A DNA stretch of 64,000 bases, taken from positions 1,374,001 to 1,438,000 of the forward strand of contig NZ_FSRS01000001.1 in NCBI RefSeq assembly GCF_900142935.1, given 5' to 3'. Under the pieces are notes generated by a model. It was not told where the DNA came from. It made no database searches and saw only the letters and a list, made by a program, of their open reading frames with translations. The stretch is from Rhodovulum sp. ES.010. Lineage in GTDB: Bacteria; Pseudomonadota; Alphaproteobacteria; Rhodobacterales; Rhodobacteraceae. A program made the position numbers and the translations under genes. Positions 54,175 through 63,686 of the stretch are shown piece after piece; position 1 is the stretch's first letter, and the number at the start of each line of letters is the position of its first letter.

Positions 54175-55208
54175 CCGACCTTGCCAAGCTGCCCGTCACC
54201 GTGATCACCGGCTTTCTCGGCTCGGGCAAGACCACCCTGATCCGTCACCTGATGCAGAATGCGGGCGGCAAGCGTCTGGCCGTTGTCGTCAACGAGTTCG
54301 GCGATGTCGGGGTGGATGGCGAGATCCTGAAATCCTGCGCCATCCCCGATTGCCCGGCCGAGAACATCATGGAACTGGCCAATGGTTGCATCTGCTGCAC
54401 CGTGGCCGACGATTTCATCCCGACGATCGAGGCGCTGATGGCGCTGGATCCGCGCCCCGATCACATCCTGATCGAGACCAGCGGCCTGGCGCTGCCCAAG
54501 CCGCTGTTGAAGGCCTTCGACTGGCCCGACATCCGCTCGCGCATCACCGTCGACGGGGTGATCGCGGTCGCCGATGCCGAGGCCGTGGGGGCGGGCCGCT
54601 TCGCCCCGAACCTGGCCGCTGTCGACGCGCAGCGGGCCGCCGATGACAGCATCGACCACGAAACCCCGCTGTCCGAGGTGTTCGAGGACCAGATCTCCTG
54701 TGCCGATATCGTGCTCTTGACCAAGCCGGACCTCGCCGGCCCCGAGGGCTTGGCAACCGCCCGCGCCGTGATCGAGGCCGAGGCGCCGCGCAAGCTGCCC
54801 GTCGTCGAGGTGGCCGAAGGCGTGGTGGACCCCCGCGTGATCCTCGGCATCGAGGCCGCGGCCGAAGACGACCTGCACGCGCGCCCCAGCCATCACGACA
54901 GCGCGGCCGACCATGACCACGACGATTTCGAAAGCGTCGTGGTCGAGCTGCCGGAACAGGCCGACCCGGCGATCCTTGCCGGGCGCATCGCGGCGCTTGC
55001 GCGGAAACAGAACATCCTGCGCGTCAAGGGCCACGCAGCCGTTCAGGGCAAGCCGATGCGGCTGCTGGTGCAGGCGGTGGGCGCGCGCGTGCGCCACCAG
55101 TACGATCGCCCCTGGGGTGCGGACGAACCGCGTAGCACGCGCCTCGTGGTGATTGCCGAGCATGACGATATCGACGAAGGCGCGATCCACGCGGCTCTGG
55201 CGGGCTGA
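54171..55208 (+). CDS. cobW: CobW, G3E-family GTPase of cobalamin synthesis
   Basis: 345 residues. Walker A is GFLGSGKTT (residues 14-22), the metal-binding CxCC is NGCICCTV with Cys73, Cys75 and Cys76, and a His/Asp-rich stretch (HARPSHHDSAADHDHDD) precedes the C-terminal CobW_C domain. CobW proteins are GTP-driven cobalt chaperones thought to feed the CobNST chelatase. The gene lies between DUF1636 and cobN with overlapping or 6-base joints, all under the riboswitch at 53475. Confidence 0.93.
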   Translation: MTDLAKLPVTVITGFLGSGKTTLIRHLMQNAGGKRLAVVVNEFGDVGVDGEILKSCAIPDCPAENIMELANGCICCTVADDFIPTIEALMALDPRPDHILIETSGLALPKPLLKAFDWPDIRSRITVDGVIAVADAEAVGAGRFAPNLAAVDAQRAADDSIDHETPLSEVFEDQISCADIVLLTKPDLAGPEGLATARAVIEAEAPRKLPVVEVAEGVVDPRVILGIEAAAEDDLHARPSHHDSAADHDHDDFESVVVELPEQADPAILAGRIAALARKQNILRVKGHAAVQGKPMRLLVQAVGARVRHQYDRPWGADEPRSTRLVVIAEHDDIDEGAIHAALAG

Positions 55209-55214
55209 CGGGCC

Positions 55215-58200
55215 ATGCACGTCGTCTTTCGCGAAAACCACGGGTTGGAAGAGACCGAGACGCCGACGGATCTGGGGCAGGACCCCGCCGATCTGGTTGT
55301 GCTCTCGTTCTCGGACAGCGATCTGGGGGCCTTCGCGGCGGGCTGGCACCGTGGCTGCGGGACCGAGGGTCAGATGCCGACGCTGCGTCTGGCGAACCTC
55401 GCGGCGCTCAAGCATCCGCTTTCGGTCGACACCTATGTCGAACGCACGCTGGAGGGCGCCAGGGGAATCCTGATCCGCCTGATCGGCGGGTGCGCCTATT
55501 GGGACTACGGGTTGCAACAGGTGCAGGCGCTGGCGCAGGCCAAAGGCATCGCGCTGGCCGTGCTGCCCGCGGATGGCCGCCCCGACCCGCGGCTGGACGA
55601 GGTCTCGACCCTGCCGGTTTCCACGCTGCGGCGACTGGCGCAGCTCTGCGATGCGGGCGGCGCGGTGGCCGCACAGGCGGCGCTGACGCAGATGGCGCTC
55701 GCCGCCGGGCTCTATGCCGCGCCGGTGATGGGGGCCAAGGCGGTGCCGCAGGTCGGCGCCTGGACGCCGGAGCAAGGCGTGTGCTGTCCGCTGGCGGACC
55801 TTGGGCCTGAAACCGACCGTCCCCGGATCATCGTGACATTCTACCGCGCCTACGTGACGGCGGCCGATCTCGACCCCATCGCGGCGCTGGTCGAGGCTTT
55901 CCGGTCGCGGGGTTGCGATGTCACGGCCCTCTTCGTGCCATCGCTCAAGGCGCCCGAGGCGGCACGCTGGCTGGCGGGGCAAATCGGCCATTTGCGCCCC
56001 GCCGCCATCGTCAACGCCACGGCCTTTTCCGGCAAGGGGGAAGACGGCGCCTCGCCGCTGGATGCGGCCGGCGTGCCGGTGTTCCAAGTGGCGCTGGCGA
56101 CTTCGACCGAACGGGCATGGGACGAAGCCGAACGTGGGCTTTCGCCCGCCGATCTTGCCATGCATGTGGTCCTGCCCGAGGTAGACGGGCGCATCTTCGC
56201 CGGCGTCGCGTCGTTCAAGGAGCCGGCCGCGCGCGACCCGCATCTGCAATTCGCGCGCCATGCTCACCGCGCCCATCCCGACCAGATCGCCGCGATCGCC
56301 GATCGGGTCCTGGCTTGGATCGGACTGGCGCGGCGTCCCGCGGCCGAGAGACGCCCCGCCATCGTGCTTTCGACCTATCCGGGCAAGCCCTGGCAGATGG
56401 CCCATGCGGTGGGGCTCGACGCGCTGGCTTCGGCCGAGGCGGTGCTAGAGGACCTCGGCGCCGAGGGCCTTCCTATAGCGCCCGGCCGCCCCCTGTCCGA
56501 GGCGCTGGCCGAAGAGACTTGTGCCTGGCCGCTCGACGCCTATCGCGCCGCGCTCGCCCGCCTGCCTGACGGCCTGCGGACTGCGCTCAAGGCGGCTTGG
56601 GGGGCGCCCGAGGCCGACCCCGCCGTGCGGAACGGCGTCTTCCAGTTCGCCGCAACCCGGCGCGGCGCGGCGCTGGTGGCGCTGCAACCCGAACGCGGCG
56701 ATCCGGCGACCCGCGACGACGATTACCACGACGTCCACCGCACCCCGCGCCATTCTTACGTCGCCTTTTACCTCTGGCTGCGTGAGGCCGAGTGTTGCGA
56801 CGTGCTGATCCACATGGGCGCGCATGGCACGCTGGAGTGGCTTCCGGGCAAGGCGGTGGCGCTGTCGGCGGCCTGCTGGCCCGAGGCGCTGACCGGGGCG
56901 CTGCCGGTGATCTACCCCTTCATCGTCAACGACCCCGGCGAGGCCGCGCAGGCCAAGCGCCGGATCGCCGCCGTCACCATCGGGCATATCCCCCCGCCGC
57001 TGCGCAAGACCGGCACGCCCGACCGTTTTTCCCGTCTCGAAGCGCTGCTGGACGAGTTCTCCAACGCAGACGGGCTGGCCCCCAGGCGGCGCGCGCGCCT
57101 GCACATGGAGATCCGGACCGAGGCGCAGGCGCTTGGCGTCGAGGAAGATCTCGCGCTGGACGCCGCCGCCTGCTCGGCCGAGGCGATCACCCGGATCGAC
57201 CGGTTCGTCTGCGACGTGAAGGACAGCCAGTTCGGCGACGGGCTTCATGTCTTCGGACGCGCCCCGGTCACGCCCGGCAGCTTCGACACCGCCCCCTCCA
57301 TCGCCGCCGAGCGCGCGGCGCTGCTGACGGCCTTCGCGGGCGGGAAGATCGCGCCAGGCCCGTCCGGGTCACCCTATCGTGGGCGGCGCGACGTGCTGCC
57401 GACGGGCCGGAACCTCTTCACCACCGATCCGCGCGCGGTGCCGACGCGGTCGGCCCATGCGCAGGGCGTGAAACTGGCCGAGGACCTGATGCGCTGCCAC
57501 CTCCAGGACCACGGCGATTGGCCCCGCGGGCTGGTTGTGGACCTGTGGGGCTCGGCCACGATGCGCACCGCGGGCGAGGATTTCGCGATGGCCCTGCACC
57601 TTCTGGGCGTGAGGCCCGTCTGGGACGAGGGGTCCGAGCGTGTCTCCGGCGTCGAAGTGCTGCCTATCGCGATGCTCGACCGGCCGCGGCTTGACGTGAC
57701 GCTGCGGGTCTCGGGCCTTTTCCGCGACGTCTTTCCGACGCTTTCGGCCCTATTCCAGCAGGCGATCCGCGCGCTTTGCGCGCGCGACGAGGCGCCCGAC
57801 TGGAACCCCTATGCCGGCCGGGCAGCCGAACCCCGGGTCTACGGACCTGCCCCGGGCAGCTATGGCGTGGGGATGGGGTCGGCGATCGAGGACTACACCG
57901 CGGAGGCCCGCCGGGCCGCCGGAGAGGCCTGGCTTGCGGCCAGCGCCTGGGCGCTCGACGGCCCGGAGAGCCGCCGTGACGAGGCGGGGTTGAAGGCACG
58001 CGTCAAGGGCGCGGACGGCTTCGTGCATGGGCAGGACCTGCCCGAGACCGATATTCTGCTGGCCGCCGACTACGCTGCCCACGAGGCGGGTTTCGCTGCG
58101 GCACAGGCCGTCACGGGCGGCAGGGCAGCGCTGTATCACCTTGACAACACCGACCCCGACCGGCCCCGCACGAGGACCCTGTCCGAAGAGGTCGCCCGCG

Positions 58201-58526
58201 TCGTGCGCGCCCGCGCCGCCAATCCGGCCTGGTTGGCGGGGATGCGCCGCCACGGCTTTCGCGGCGCCGCCGAGATCGCCGCGACGCTCAATCACCTGGC
58301 GGCCTTCGCGCATCTGGCGGGCGTCGTGCCGCCGCATCTTTTCGACCTCTACTACGCGGCGACCCTGGGCGATGACGACCTGACCGCCTTCATGGCGGAG
58401 GCCAACCCGCCGGCGCTGGCGGCGATGCGCGACCGCTTCGCGGCACTCGAACGCGCCGGCCTCTGGCAGACCCGCCGCAACTCCATCGCCGCCGCCCTGC
58501 ATCCGGAGCCGAACGATGCCCTATGA
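55215..58526 (+). CDS. cobN: cobaltochelatase large subunit CobN
   Basis: 1103 residues, somewhat shorter than the well-studied Pseudomonas denitrificans protein (about 1275). It inserts Co2+ into hydrogenobyrinic acid a,c-diamide with the ATPase pair CobS/CobT, which are not in this window. Family segments include FYRAYVTAADLDPIAALVEA, HMGAHGTLEWLPGKAVALSA, GRRDVLPTGRNLFTTDPRAV and SYGVGMGSAIEDYTAEARRA. Magnesium chelatase BchH is related, but the cob setting decides for CobN. It overlaps cobH by 11 bases. Confidence 0.94.
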   Translation: MHVVFRENHGLEETETPTDLGQDPADLVVLSFSDSDLGAFAAGWHRGCGTEGQMPTLRLANLAALKHPLSVDTYVERTLEGARGILIRLIGGCAYWDYGLQQVQALAQAKGIALAVLPADGRPDPRLDEVSTLPVSTLRRLAQLCDAGGAVAAQAALTQMALAAGLYAAPVMGAKAVPQVGAWTPEQGVCCPLADLGPETDRPRIIVTFYRAYVTAADLDPIAALVEAFRSRGCDVTALFVPSLKAPEAARWLAGQIGHLRPAAIVNATAFSGKGEDGASPLDAAGVPVFQVALATSTERAWDEAERGLSPADLAMHVVLPEVDGRIFAGVASFKEPAARDPHLQFARHAHRAHPDQIAAIADRVLAWIGLARRPAAERRPAIVLSTYPGKPWQMAHAVGLDALASAEAVLEDLGAEGLPIAPGRPLSEALAEETCAWPLDAYRAALARLPDGLRTALKAAWGAPEADPAVRNGVFQFAATRRGAALVALQPERGDPATRDDDYHDVHRTPRHSYVAFYLWLREAECCDVLIHMGAHGTLEWLPGKAVALSAACWPEALTGALPVIYPFIVNDPGEAAQAKRRIAAVTIGHIPPPLRKTGTPDRFSRLEALLDEFSNADGLAPRRRARLHMEIRTEAQALGVEEDLALDAAACSAEAITRIDRFVCDVKDSQFGDGLHVFGRAPVTPGSFDTAPSIAAERAALLTAFAGGKIAPGPSGSPYRGRRDVLPTGRNLFTTDPRAVPTRSAHAQGVKLAEDLMRCHLQDHGDWPRGLVVDLWGSATMRTAGEDFAMALHLLGVRPVWDEGSERVSGVEVLPIAMLDRPRLDVTLRVSGLFRDVFPTLSALFQQAIRALCARDEAPDWNPYAGRAAEPRVYGPAPGSYGVGMGSAIEDYTAEARRAAGEAWLAASAWALDGPESRRDEAGLKARVKGADGFVHGQDLPETDILLAADYAAHEAGFAAAQAVTGGRAALYHLDNTDPDRPRTRTLSEEVARVVRARAANPAWLAGMRRHGFRGAAEIAATLNHLAAFAHLAGVVPPHLFDLYYAATLGDDDLTAFMAEANPPALAAMRDRFAALERAGLWQTRRNSIAAALHPEPNDAL

Positions 58527-59145
58527 CTACGAAACCGACGGGGCTGCGATCTATCGCCAGTCCTTCGCGACCATACGCGCCGAGGCCGAGTTGGACCGCT
58601 TCGACGCGGACGAGGAACAGGTGGCCGTGCGCATGATTCATGCCGCCGGGATGGTGGAGCTTGCCCCGCATATCCGGTTTTCGCCCGGTTTCGTGACGGT
58701 GGCACGCAGTGCGCTGGAAGACGCCGCGCCGATCCTGTGCGATGCGCGCATGGTCTCCGAGGGCGTGACCCGCGCCCGCCTGCCCGCCGGCAACGCCGTG
58801 ATCTGCACCTTAAAGGCGGACGGTATCGCAGACCGCGCCGCGGCGATGGGCAACACGCGCTCCGCCGCCGCGCTGGAGTTGTGGCGGCCGCATCTGGCGG
58901 GCGCGCTGGTCGCCATCGGCAACGCGCCGACCGCGCTGTTCCACCTGCTGAACATGCTCGAGGACCCGGCCTGCCCGCGCCCCGCTGCGATCATCGGCTG
59001 CCCCGTCGGCTTCGTCGGTTCCGCGGAATCGAAAGCAGCGCTCTGGGAGGCGCAAGCGGCGCCCTGCTGCATCGTCGAGGGGAGACTGGGCGGCAGCGCC
59101 ATAACCGTCGCCGCCATCAACGCCATCGCGAGCCGCAAGGAATGA
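58516..59145 (+). CDS. cobH: precorrin-8X methylmutase
   Basis: 209 residues. It moves the C-11 methyl to C-12 to give hydrogenobyrinate. The catalytic His is His43 in VRMIHAAGM. Other family segments are LCDARMVSEGVTRARLPAGN and GALVAIGNAPTALFHLLNML (shown in part), then IIGCPVGFVGSAESK. The start overlaps the cobN end by 11 bases, and the stop overlaps the cobI start (ATGA at 59142-59145). Confidence 0.95.
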   Translation: MPYDYETDGAAIYRQSFATIRAEAELDRFDADEEQVAVRMIHAAGMVELAPHIRFSPGFVTVARSALEDAAPILCDARMVSEGVTRARLPAGNAVICTLKADGIADRAAAMGNTRSAAALELWRPHLAGALVAIGNAPTALFHLLNMLEDPACPRPAAIIGCPVGFVGSAESKAALWEAQAAPCCIVEGRLGGSAITVAAINAIASRKE

Positions 59146-59870
59146 GTACGGGCACCGTCTATGGCCTGGGCCTCGGACCCGGCGCCGCCGACCTGATGAG
59201 CGTACGCGCCGACCGATTGCTGCGCGGCGCATCCCATGTCGCCTATTTCCGCAAGACCGGGTGCACGGGGCAGGCCCGCGCCATCGTCGAGGGGTTGATC
59301 CCCGAGGGTGCGGCCGAACATCCGATGGAATACCCGGTCACGACCGAGATCCCCTTCGACGATCCGCACTACAAAGAGGTTCTCGCGGCCTTCTACACCG
59401 AATGCGTCGCCCGGCTGCGCGCGCTGGCACAGGCTGGGGAGGATGTGGTGGTCCTGTGCGAGGGCGATCCGTTTTTCTACGGCTCCTTCATGCATCTCTA
59501 CACCCGGCTCAAGGGCGTCGTCCCGGTCGAGGTGATGCCCGGCATCACCGGCATGTCCGCCGCCTGGACGGCGACGGGTACGCCAATCACCTGGGGCGAC
59601 GACATCATGACCGTGCTGCCCGGCACCCTGCCCGAAGAGGAGCTGGTCAGGGGCATCGCGGGCGCCGATGCCGTGGTGGTGATGAAGATGGGCCGCCACC
59701 TGCCCAAGCTGCGCCGGGCGCTGGCGCAGGCCGGCCGCACCGGGGACGCCTGGCTGGTGGAGTACGCCGCGATGCCGGGGCAGAAGGTGACGCGGCTCGA
59801 CGATTACGCGGGCGAGACCGCGCCATATTTCTCGATCGCGCTGGTCCACGGCCAGGGGCGGCGGCCATGA
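59142..59870 (+). CDS. cobI: precorrin-2 C20-methyltransferase
   Basis: 242 residues from the ATG at 59142 (MSTGTVYGLGLGPGAADLMS). Tetrapyrrole methylase fold: GLGLGPGAADL near the N-terminus, VVVLCEGDPFFYGSFMHLY for the SAM site, and VMPGITGMSAAWTATGTPI. It adds the second methyl beyond precorrin-2, giving precorrin-3A, the substrate of CobZ. Both ends overlap neighbours by four bases (ATGA), so translation is coupled through cobH-cobI-cobJ. Confidence 0.95.
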   Translation: MSTGTVYGLGLGPGAADLMSVRADRLLRGASHVAYFRKTGCTGQARAIVEGLIPEGAAEHPMEYPVTTEIPFDDPHYKEVLAAFYTECVARLRALAQAGEDVVVLCEGDPFFYGSFMHLYTRLKGVVPVEVMPGITGMSAAWTATGTPITWGDDIMTVLPGTLPEEELVRGIAGADAVVVMKMGRHLPKLRRALAQAGRTGDAWLVEYAAMPGQKVTRLDDYAGETAPYFSIALVHGQGRRP

Positions 59871-60619
59871 GCGGGTGGCTCGCCATCGCCGGGCTCGGGC
59901 CGGGAACCGATACGCTTGTGACGCCCGAGGTCACGGCGGCCTTGGCCGACGCGACCGACGTCGTGGGCTACATTCCCTATGTTGCTCGCGTTGCCCCACG
60001 CGCGGGGTTGGTGCTGCACGCCTCGGACAACCGGGTGGAACTGGATCGCGCGGCCCATGCGCTAAAGATGGCGGCGGCGGGACGGCGCGTGGTGGTGGTG
60101 TCCTCGGGCGATCCGGGGGTGTTCGCTATGGCCTCGGCGGTCTTCGAAGCAGTGGAGGCAGGCTCCGCGGCCTGGCGCGAGCTGGATATCCGCATACTGC
60201 CCGGCATCACCGCGATGCTGGCCGCTGCAGCGCGGGCGGGCGCGCCTTTGGGGCACGATTTCTGTGCGATCAACCTCAGTGACAACCTCAAGCCCTGGGC
60301 GCTGATCGAGAAACGCCTGCGCCTGGCGGTCGAAGCGGATTTTGCCATGGCATTCTACAATCCCCGTTCCAAAGCCCGGCCCGAGGGCTTTGCCCGCGCG
60401 CTGGACGTGCTACGCGACGCCTGCAGTGACGATCGGCCGGTGATCTTCGCCCGCGCGGTCTCGACCCCCGAGGAAGCGCTCCGCGTCGTGCCTCTGACCG
60501 AAGCGATCCCGGAAATGGCCGACATGCAGACGGTGGTGATCCTGGGCTCGTCCCTGACCCGGATCATCCCCCGCACCGGCGCGCCCATCGTCTACACCCC
60601 GAGGTTCGCGCCGGAATGA
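59867..60619 (+). CDS. cobJ: precorrin-3B C17-methyltransferase
   Basis: 250 residues from the ATG at 59867. Tetrapyrrole methylase with AIAGLGPGTDTLVTPEV at the N-terminus, VVVSSGDPGVFAMASAVFEA (SAM site) and LPGITAMLAAAARAGAPLGH; the phrase FCAINLSDNLKPW is typical of CobJ/CbiH. It methylates C-17 with ring contraction, acting on the CobZ product. Its last 28 bases overlap the 3' end of cobK on the opposite strand. Confidence 0.95.
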   Translation: MSGWLAIAGLGPGTDTLVTPEVTAALADATDVVGYIPYVARVAPRAGLVLHASDNRVELDRAAHALKMAAAGRRVVVVSSGDPGVFAMASAVFEAVEAGSAAWRELDIRILPGITAMLAAAARAGAPLGHDFCAINLSDNLKPWALIEKRLRLAVEADFAMAFYNPRSKARPEGFARALDVLRDACSDDRPVIFARAVSTPEEALRVVPLTEAIPEMADMQTVVILGSSLTRIIPRTGAPIVYTPRFAPE

Positions 60620-61347
60620 GCCAGCCAGTCCAGAACCTCGGCCGGGGTCGAAGCCTCGCGCCGCGCAGGCAGCGCCGGGCGGTCGATCATCAAGACCGGC
60701 AAGCCCAGCGCGCGGGCCGCGTCGATCTTCGCCCGCGCCCCGGTGCCGCCCGCGTTCTTCGACACGACGAGGTCGATCCGATGCTCCCGCATCAGCGCGC
60801 GGTCGCCCGCCTCGGTGAAGGGCCCGCGCGAGACGACGGCTTGATGGTTAGGCAGGGGGATGGGTCCGTCCGGCGGATCGACGAGGCGCAGCAGGTAGAA
60901 ATGCTGTGCCTGGGCGGCGAAGACATCGAGATGCATGCGCCCCACGGCCAGCATCACGCGCCGCGGCGATCCTGCCAGTTCCGCCACCGCGCCCGCGATG
61001 TCGGGCACATGCTGCCAGTCGTCGCCGGGCTGCGGAGTCCATGGCGGCCGGGTCAACGCGACCAGCGGCACGCCCGTGGCCCTGCAGGCGGCGACGGCGT
61101 TGCGGCTCATCTGCGCAGCGAAGGGATGGGTGGCATCGACCACATGGCTGATGCGCTGCGCCGTCAGGAAGGACACCAGTCCGTCGACGCCGCCGAATCC
61201 GCCGATCCGCACCGGGATCGGTTGCGGCTTGGGGCGCTCCACCCGGCCGGCGAAGGACAGGGTGGCGTCGATGCCTTCCGCGGCCGCGGCCTGCGCCAGC
61301 GCTGTCGCCTCGGTGGTGCCGCCGAGGATCAGGAGGTTGGGGCGCAT
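60592..61347 (-). CDS. cobK: precorrin-6A reductase
   Basis: 251 residues from the ATG at 61347 (MRPNLLILGGTTEATALAQA). The NADPH-dependent reductase is recognised by LILGGTTEA, VDATHPFAAQMSRNA and VVSKNAGGTGARAKIDAARA. It is the only gene of the cluster on the minus strand. Its 3' end overlaps cobJ by 28 bases, and its start codon overlaps the cobL start codon (CATG at 61345-61348). It must therefore be expressed from its own promoter inside or beyond cobL, antisense to any cobJ-cobL read-through. Confidence 0.94.
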   Translation of the reverse strand: MRPNLLILGGTTEATALAQAAAAEGIDATLSFAGRVERPKPQPIPVRIGGFGGVDGLVSFLTAQRISHVVDATHPFAAQMSRNAVAACRATGVPLVALTRPPWTPQPGDDWQHVPDIAGAVAELAGSPRRVMLAVGRMHLDVFAAQAQHFYLLRLVDPPDGPIPLPNHQAVVSRGPFTEAGDRALMREHRIDLVVSKNAGGTGARAKIDAARALGLPVLMIDRPALPARREASTPAEVLDWLAHSGANLGV

Positions 61348-62545
61348 GGCTGAAGCTCCTTGGCTGAGCATCGTGGGCTTGGGCGAGGATGGCCCGGACG
61401 GGCTGCCGCCCGCAAGCCGTGCCGCGCTGGAGGCCGCCGAAATCGTTATGGGGCCGCCGCGGCATCTGGACCTGCTGCCCGATCTGGCGGCCGAACGGAT
61501 CGTATGGCCCGTGCCGTTTGCGGACGGTATCGAGATGCTGCGAGGACTGCGCGGCCGCCGTGTCGCGGTGCTGGCTTCGGGCGATCCGTTCTGGTTCGGC
61601 GCGGGCGGCGTGATCGCGCGGGAGTTTGCGCCCAGCGAATGGCGCACCTTTCCCGCACCGTCGACCTTTTCCATGGCCGCCGCGCGGCTTGGCTGGCCGC
61701 TCGAGCGGACGCCCTGCCTTGGCCTGCACGCCGCGCCTTTCGGGCGGCTTCGCCCGCATCTTGTGCCGGGCCGGCAGGTGCTGGTGCTGTTGCGGGACGG
61801 CCGCGCGGTGGCAGAACTCGCGGCCTGGTTGAACGGTCTGGGCTTCGGCGAAAGCAAGCTTTGGGTGCTGGAGGCGCTGGGAGGCACGCGCGAGCGGCTG
61901 CGGACCGCCACGGCCGTGGGGTTCGATGTGTCGGACGTGGCGCATCCGGTCTGCGTCGGGCTTCGGATCTCCGGCGCTGGATCGACGATGCCCTTGTGCA
62001 GCGGCTGGCCCGACGACATGTTCGACCATGACGGACAGATTACCAAGCGCACGGTGCGCGCGCTCACGCTCTCCGCGCTTGCCCCCCGGCCGGGCGAGCA
62101 TCTGTGGGATATCGGCGCCGGCTCCGGCTCGGTCTCCATCGAATGGCTGGCCTGTCACCCGTCGCTCGAGGCCACGGCCGTCGAAGCCGATCCCACCCGC
62201 GCCGCCCGCATCCGGGCGAACGCCGAGGCGCTGGGAGCCGACCGGCTGCGCGTCGTCGAGGGCCATGCGCCCGAAGCGCTGGACGGTCTCGCCCCACCGC
62301 AGGCCGTCTTCATCGGCGGCGGGCTGTCCGAGGCACTGTTGGCGGATATGTGGGAGCGGCTTGCGCACGAAACCCGGATCGTGACGAACGCGGTGACGCT
62401 GGAATCCGAAGCGCTGTTGGCCAAGTGGCAGGCTGCGCAGGGCGGCAGCCTGATGCGTATCGACCTGGCCGCGACGCAACCGCTGGGCACAAGGCGCGGC
62501 TGGCGTGCGGCCTACCCTGTCGTGCAGTGGAGCACAGCGCGATGA
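61346..62545 (+). CDS. cobL: precorrin-6Y C5,15-methyltransferase (decarboxylating)
   Basis: 399 residues from the ATG at 61346. Two domains as in CobL: an N-terminal tetrapyrrole methylase (LSIVGLGEDGPDGLPPASRA; VAVLASGDPFWFGAGG) to about residue 205, and a C-terminal Rossmann methyltransferase (HLWDIGAGSGSVSIEWLACH), which also decarboxylates. It methylates C-5 and C-15 of precorrin-6B. Its start codon shares two bases with the cobK start on the other strand. Its stop overlaps the cobE start (ATGA at 62542-62545). Confidence 0.95.
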   Translation: MAEAPWLSIVGLGEDGPDGLPPASRAALEAAEIVMGPPRHLDLLPDLAAERIVWPVPFADGIEMLRGLRGRRVAVLASGDPFWFGAGGVIAREFAPSEWRTFPAPSTFSMAAARLGWPLERTPCLGLHAAPFGRLRPHLVPGRQVLVLLRDGRAVAELAAWLNGLGFGESKLWVLEALGGTRERLRTATAVGFDVSDVAHPVCVGLRISGAGSTMPLCSGWPDDMFDHDGQITKRTVRALTLSALAPRPGEHLWDIGAGSGSVSIEWLACHPSLEATAVEADPTRAARIRANAEALGADRLRVVEGHAPEALDGLAPPQAVFIGGGLSEALLADMWERLAHETRIVTNAVTLESEALLAKWQAAQGGSLMRIDLAATQPLGTRRGWRAAYPVVQWSTAR

Positions 62546-62910
62546 GGGTGGCGGGGTTCGGCTTCCGCAAGGGGGCTGACATGGGCAGCCTGTCGGACGC
62601 GCTGGCGCAGGCCGGTGGGACGGACGCGCTGACCACGCTTGCCGCGCCGGAAGACAAGGCCGGCGATCCATGCCTCGCCGATCTGGCCGCGCGGCTTGGC
62701 CTGCCGATCCACGCGATTTCGCAAGCCGCGCTTGCCACCCCGGCCACCCTCACCGAGGCGCCCCGGGTGCGCGCCGCCCGCGGAACCGGATCGGTCGCCG
62801 AAGCCACGGCGCTGGTCGCGGCGGGCCCAGGCGCGCGGTTGACCGGTCCGCGCCAGATTTCCACCGACCGGATGGCCGCTTGCGCCATCGCAACCGGAGA
62901 GACGACATGA
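62542..62910 (+). CDS. cobE: CobE/CbiG C-terminal-like protein
   Basis: 122 residues. It matches the CobE family (C-terminal domain of CbiG): [20 protein letters not shown] at the N-terminus, the central [17 protein letters not shown], and [20 protein letters not shown] near the end. In the aerobic pathway CobE is linked to B12 synthesis, but its precise step is unsettled; the anaerobic CbiG opens a lactone. It overlaps cobL and cobM by four bases each, so its dosage is tied to both. Confidence 0.88.
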   Translation: MRVAGFGFRKGADMGSLSDALAQAGGTDALTTLAAPEDKAGDPCLADLAARLGLPIHAISQAALATPATLTEAPRVRAARGTGSVAEATALVAAGPGARLTGPRQISTDRMAACAIATGETT

Positions 62911-63686
62911 CCGTCCATTTCATCGGCGCGGGTCCCGGCGCGCCCGACCTGCTCACGTTGCGCGGGCGCGACCTGATCGCGGCCTGTCCGGTCTGCCTCT
63001 ATGCGGGATCTCTGGTGCCAGAGGCGATCCTCGACCATTGCCCGCCGGACGCGCGGATCGTGAACACCGCGCCGCTCGACCTAGACGCGATCATCGCCGA
63101 ATGCCGGACGGCGCATGGCGCGGGAAAGGACGTTGCGCGGCTGCATTCCGGGGATGTGTCGGTCTGGTCGGCGATGGGCGAGCAGATCCGGCGGCTGAAG
63201 GCCGAGGGCATCCCGGTCAGCGTGACCCCCGGCGTGCCTTCCTTCGCCGCCGCCGCAGCGGCTCTGGGGGCCGAGCTGACCTTGCCGGGCCTCGCCCAGT
63301 CGGTGGTCCTGACGCGCACGCCGGGCCGCGCCTCCTCGATGCCCGAGGAAGAAAGCCTGGCCAGTTTTGCGGCCACCGGCGCGACGCTCGCCATTCACCT
63401 TTCGATCCACAACCTCGCCTGCGTGGTGGCCGAACTGACCCCGCATTACGGCGCCGACTGCCCCGTTGCCGTGGTGTTCCGCGCCAGTTGGCCGGATCAA
63501 AGTATCACGCGGGCGACGCTGGCGACCATCCAGGCCGCCCTGCCCGAGGGCATCGAACGCATGGCGCTGATCCTCGTCGGCCCGGCCTTGCGCGCCGAAG
63601 GTTTCGCCGAAAGTTGTCTTTACGCCCCCGACTACGATCGGCGGTTTCGCCCGCAACGGGCCGAGGGGGCGCGCAATGGCGGCTGA
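62907..63686 (+). CDS. cobM: precorrin-4 C11-methyltransferase
   Basis: 259 residues from the ATG at 62907 ([20 protein letters not shown]). Tetrapyrrole methylase: [31 protein letters not shown] (SAM loop), [40 protein letters not shown] is a CobM/CbiF hallmark. It methylates C-11 of precorrin-4. It overlaps cobE by four bases and cobB by 11 bases. Confidence 0.95.
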   Translation: MTVHFIGAGPGAPDLLTLRGRDLIAACPVCLYAGSLVPEAILDHCPPDARIVNTAPLDLDAIIAECRTAHGAGKDVARLHSGDVSVWSAMGEQIRRLKAEGIPVSVTPGVPSFAAAAAALGAELTLPGLAQSVVLTRTPGRASSMPEEESLASFAATGATLAIHLSIHNLACVVAELTPHYGADCPVAVVFRASWPDQSITRATLATIQAALPEGIERMALILVGPALRAEGFAESCLYAPDYDRRFRPQRAEGARNGG

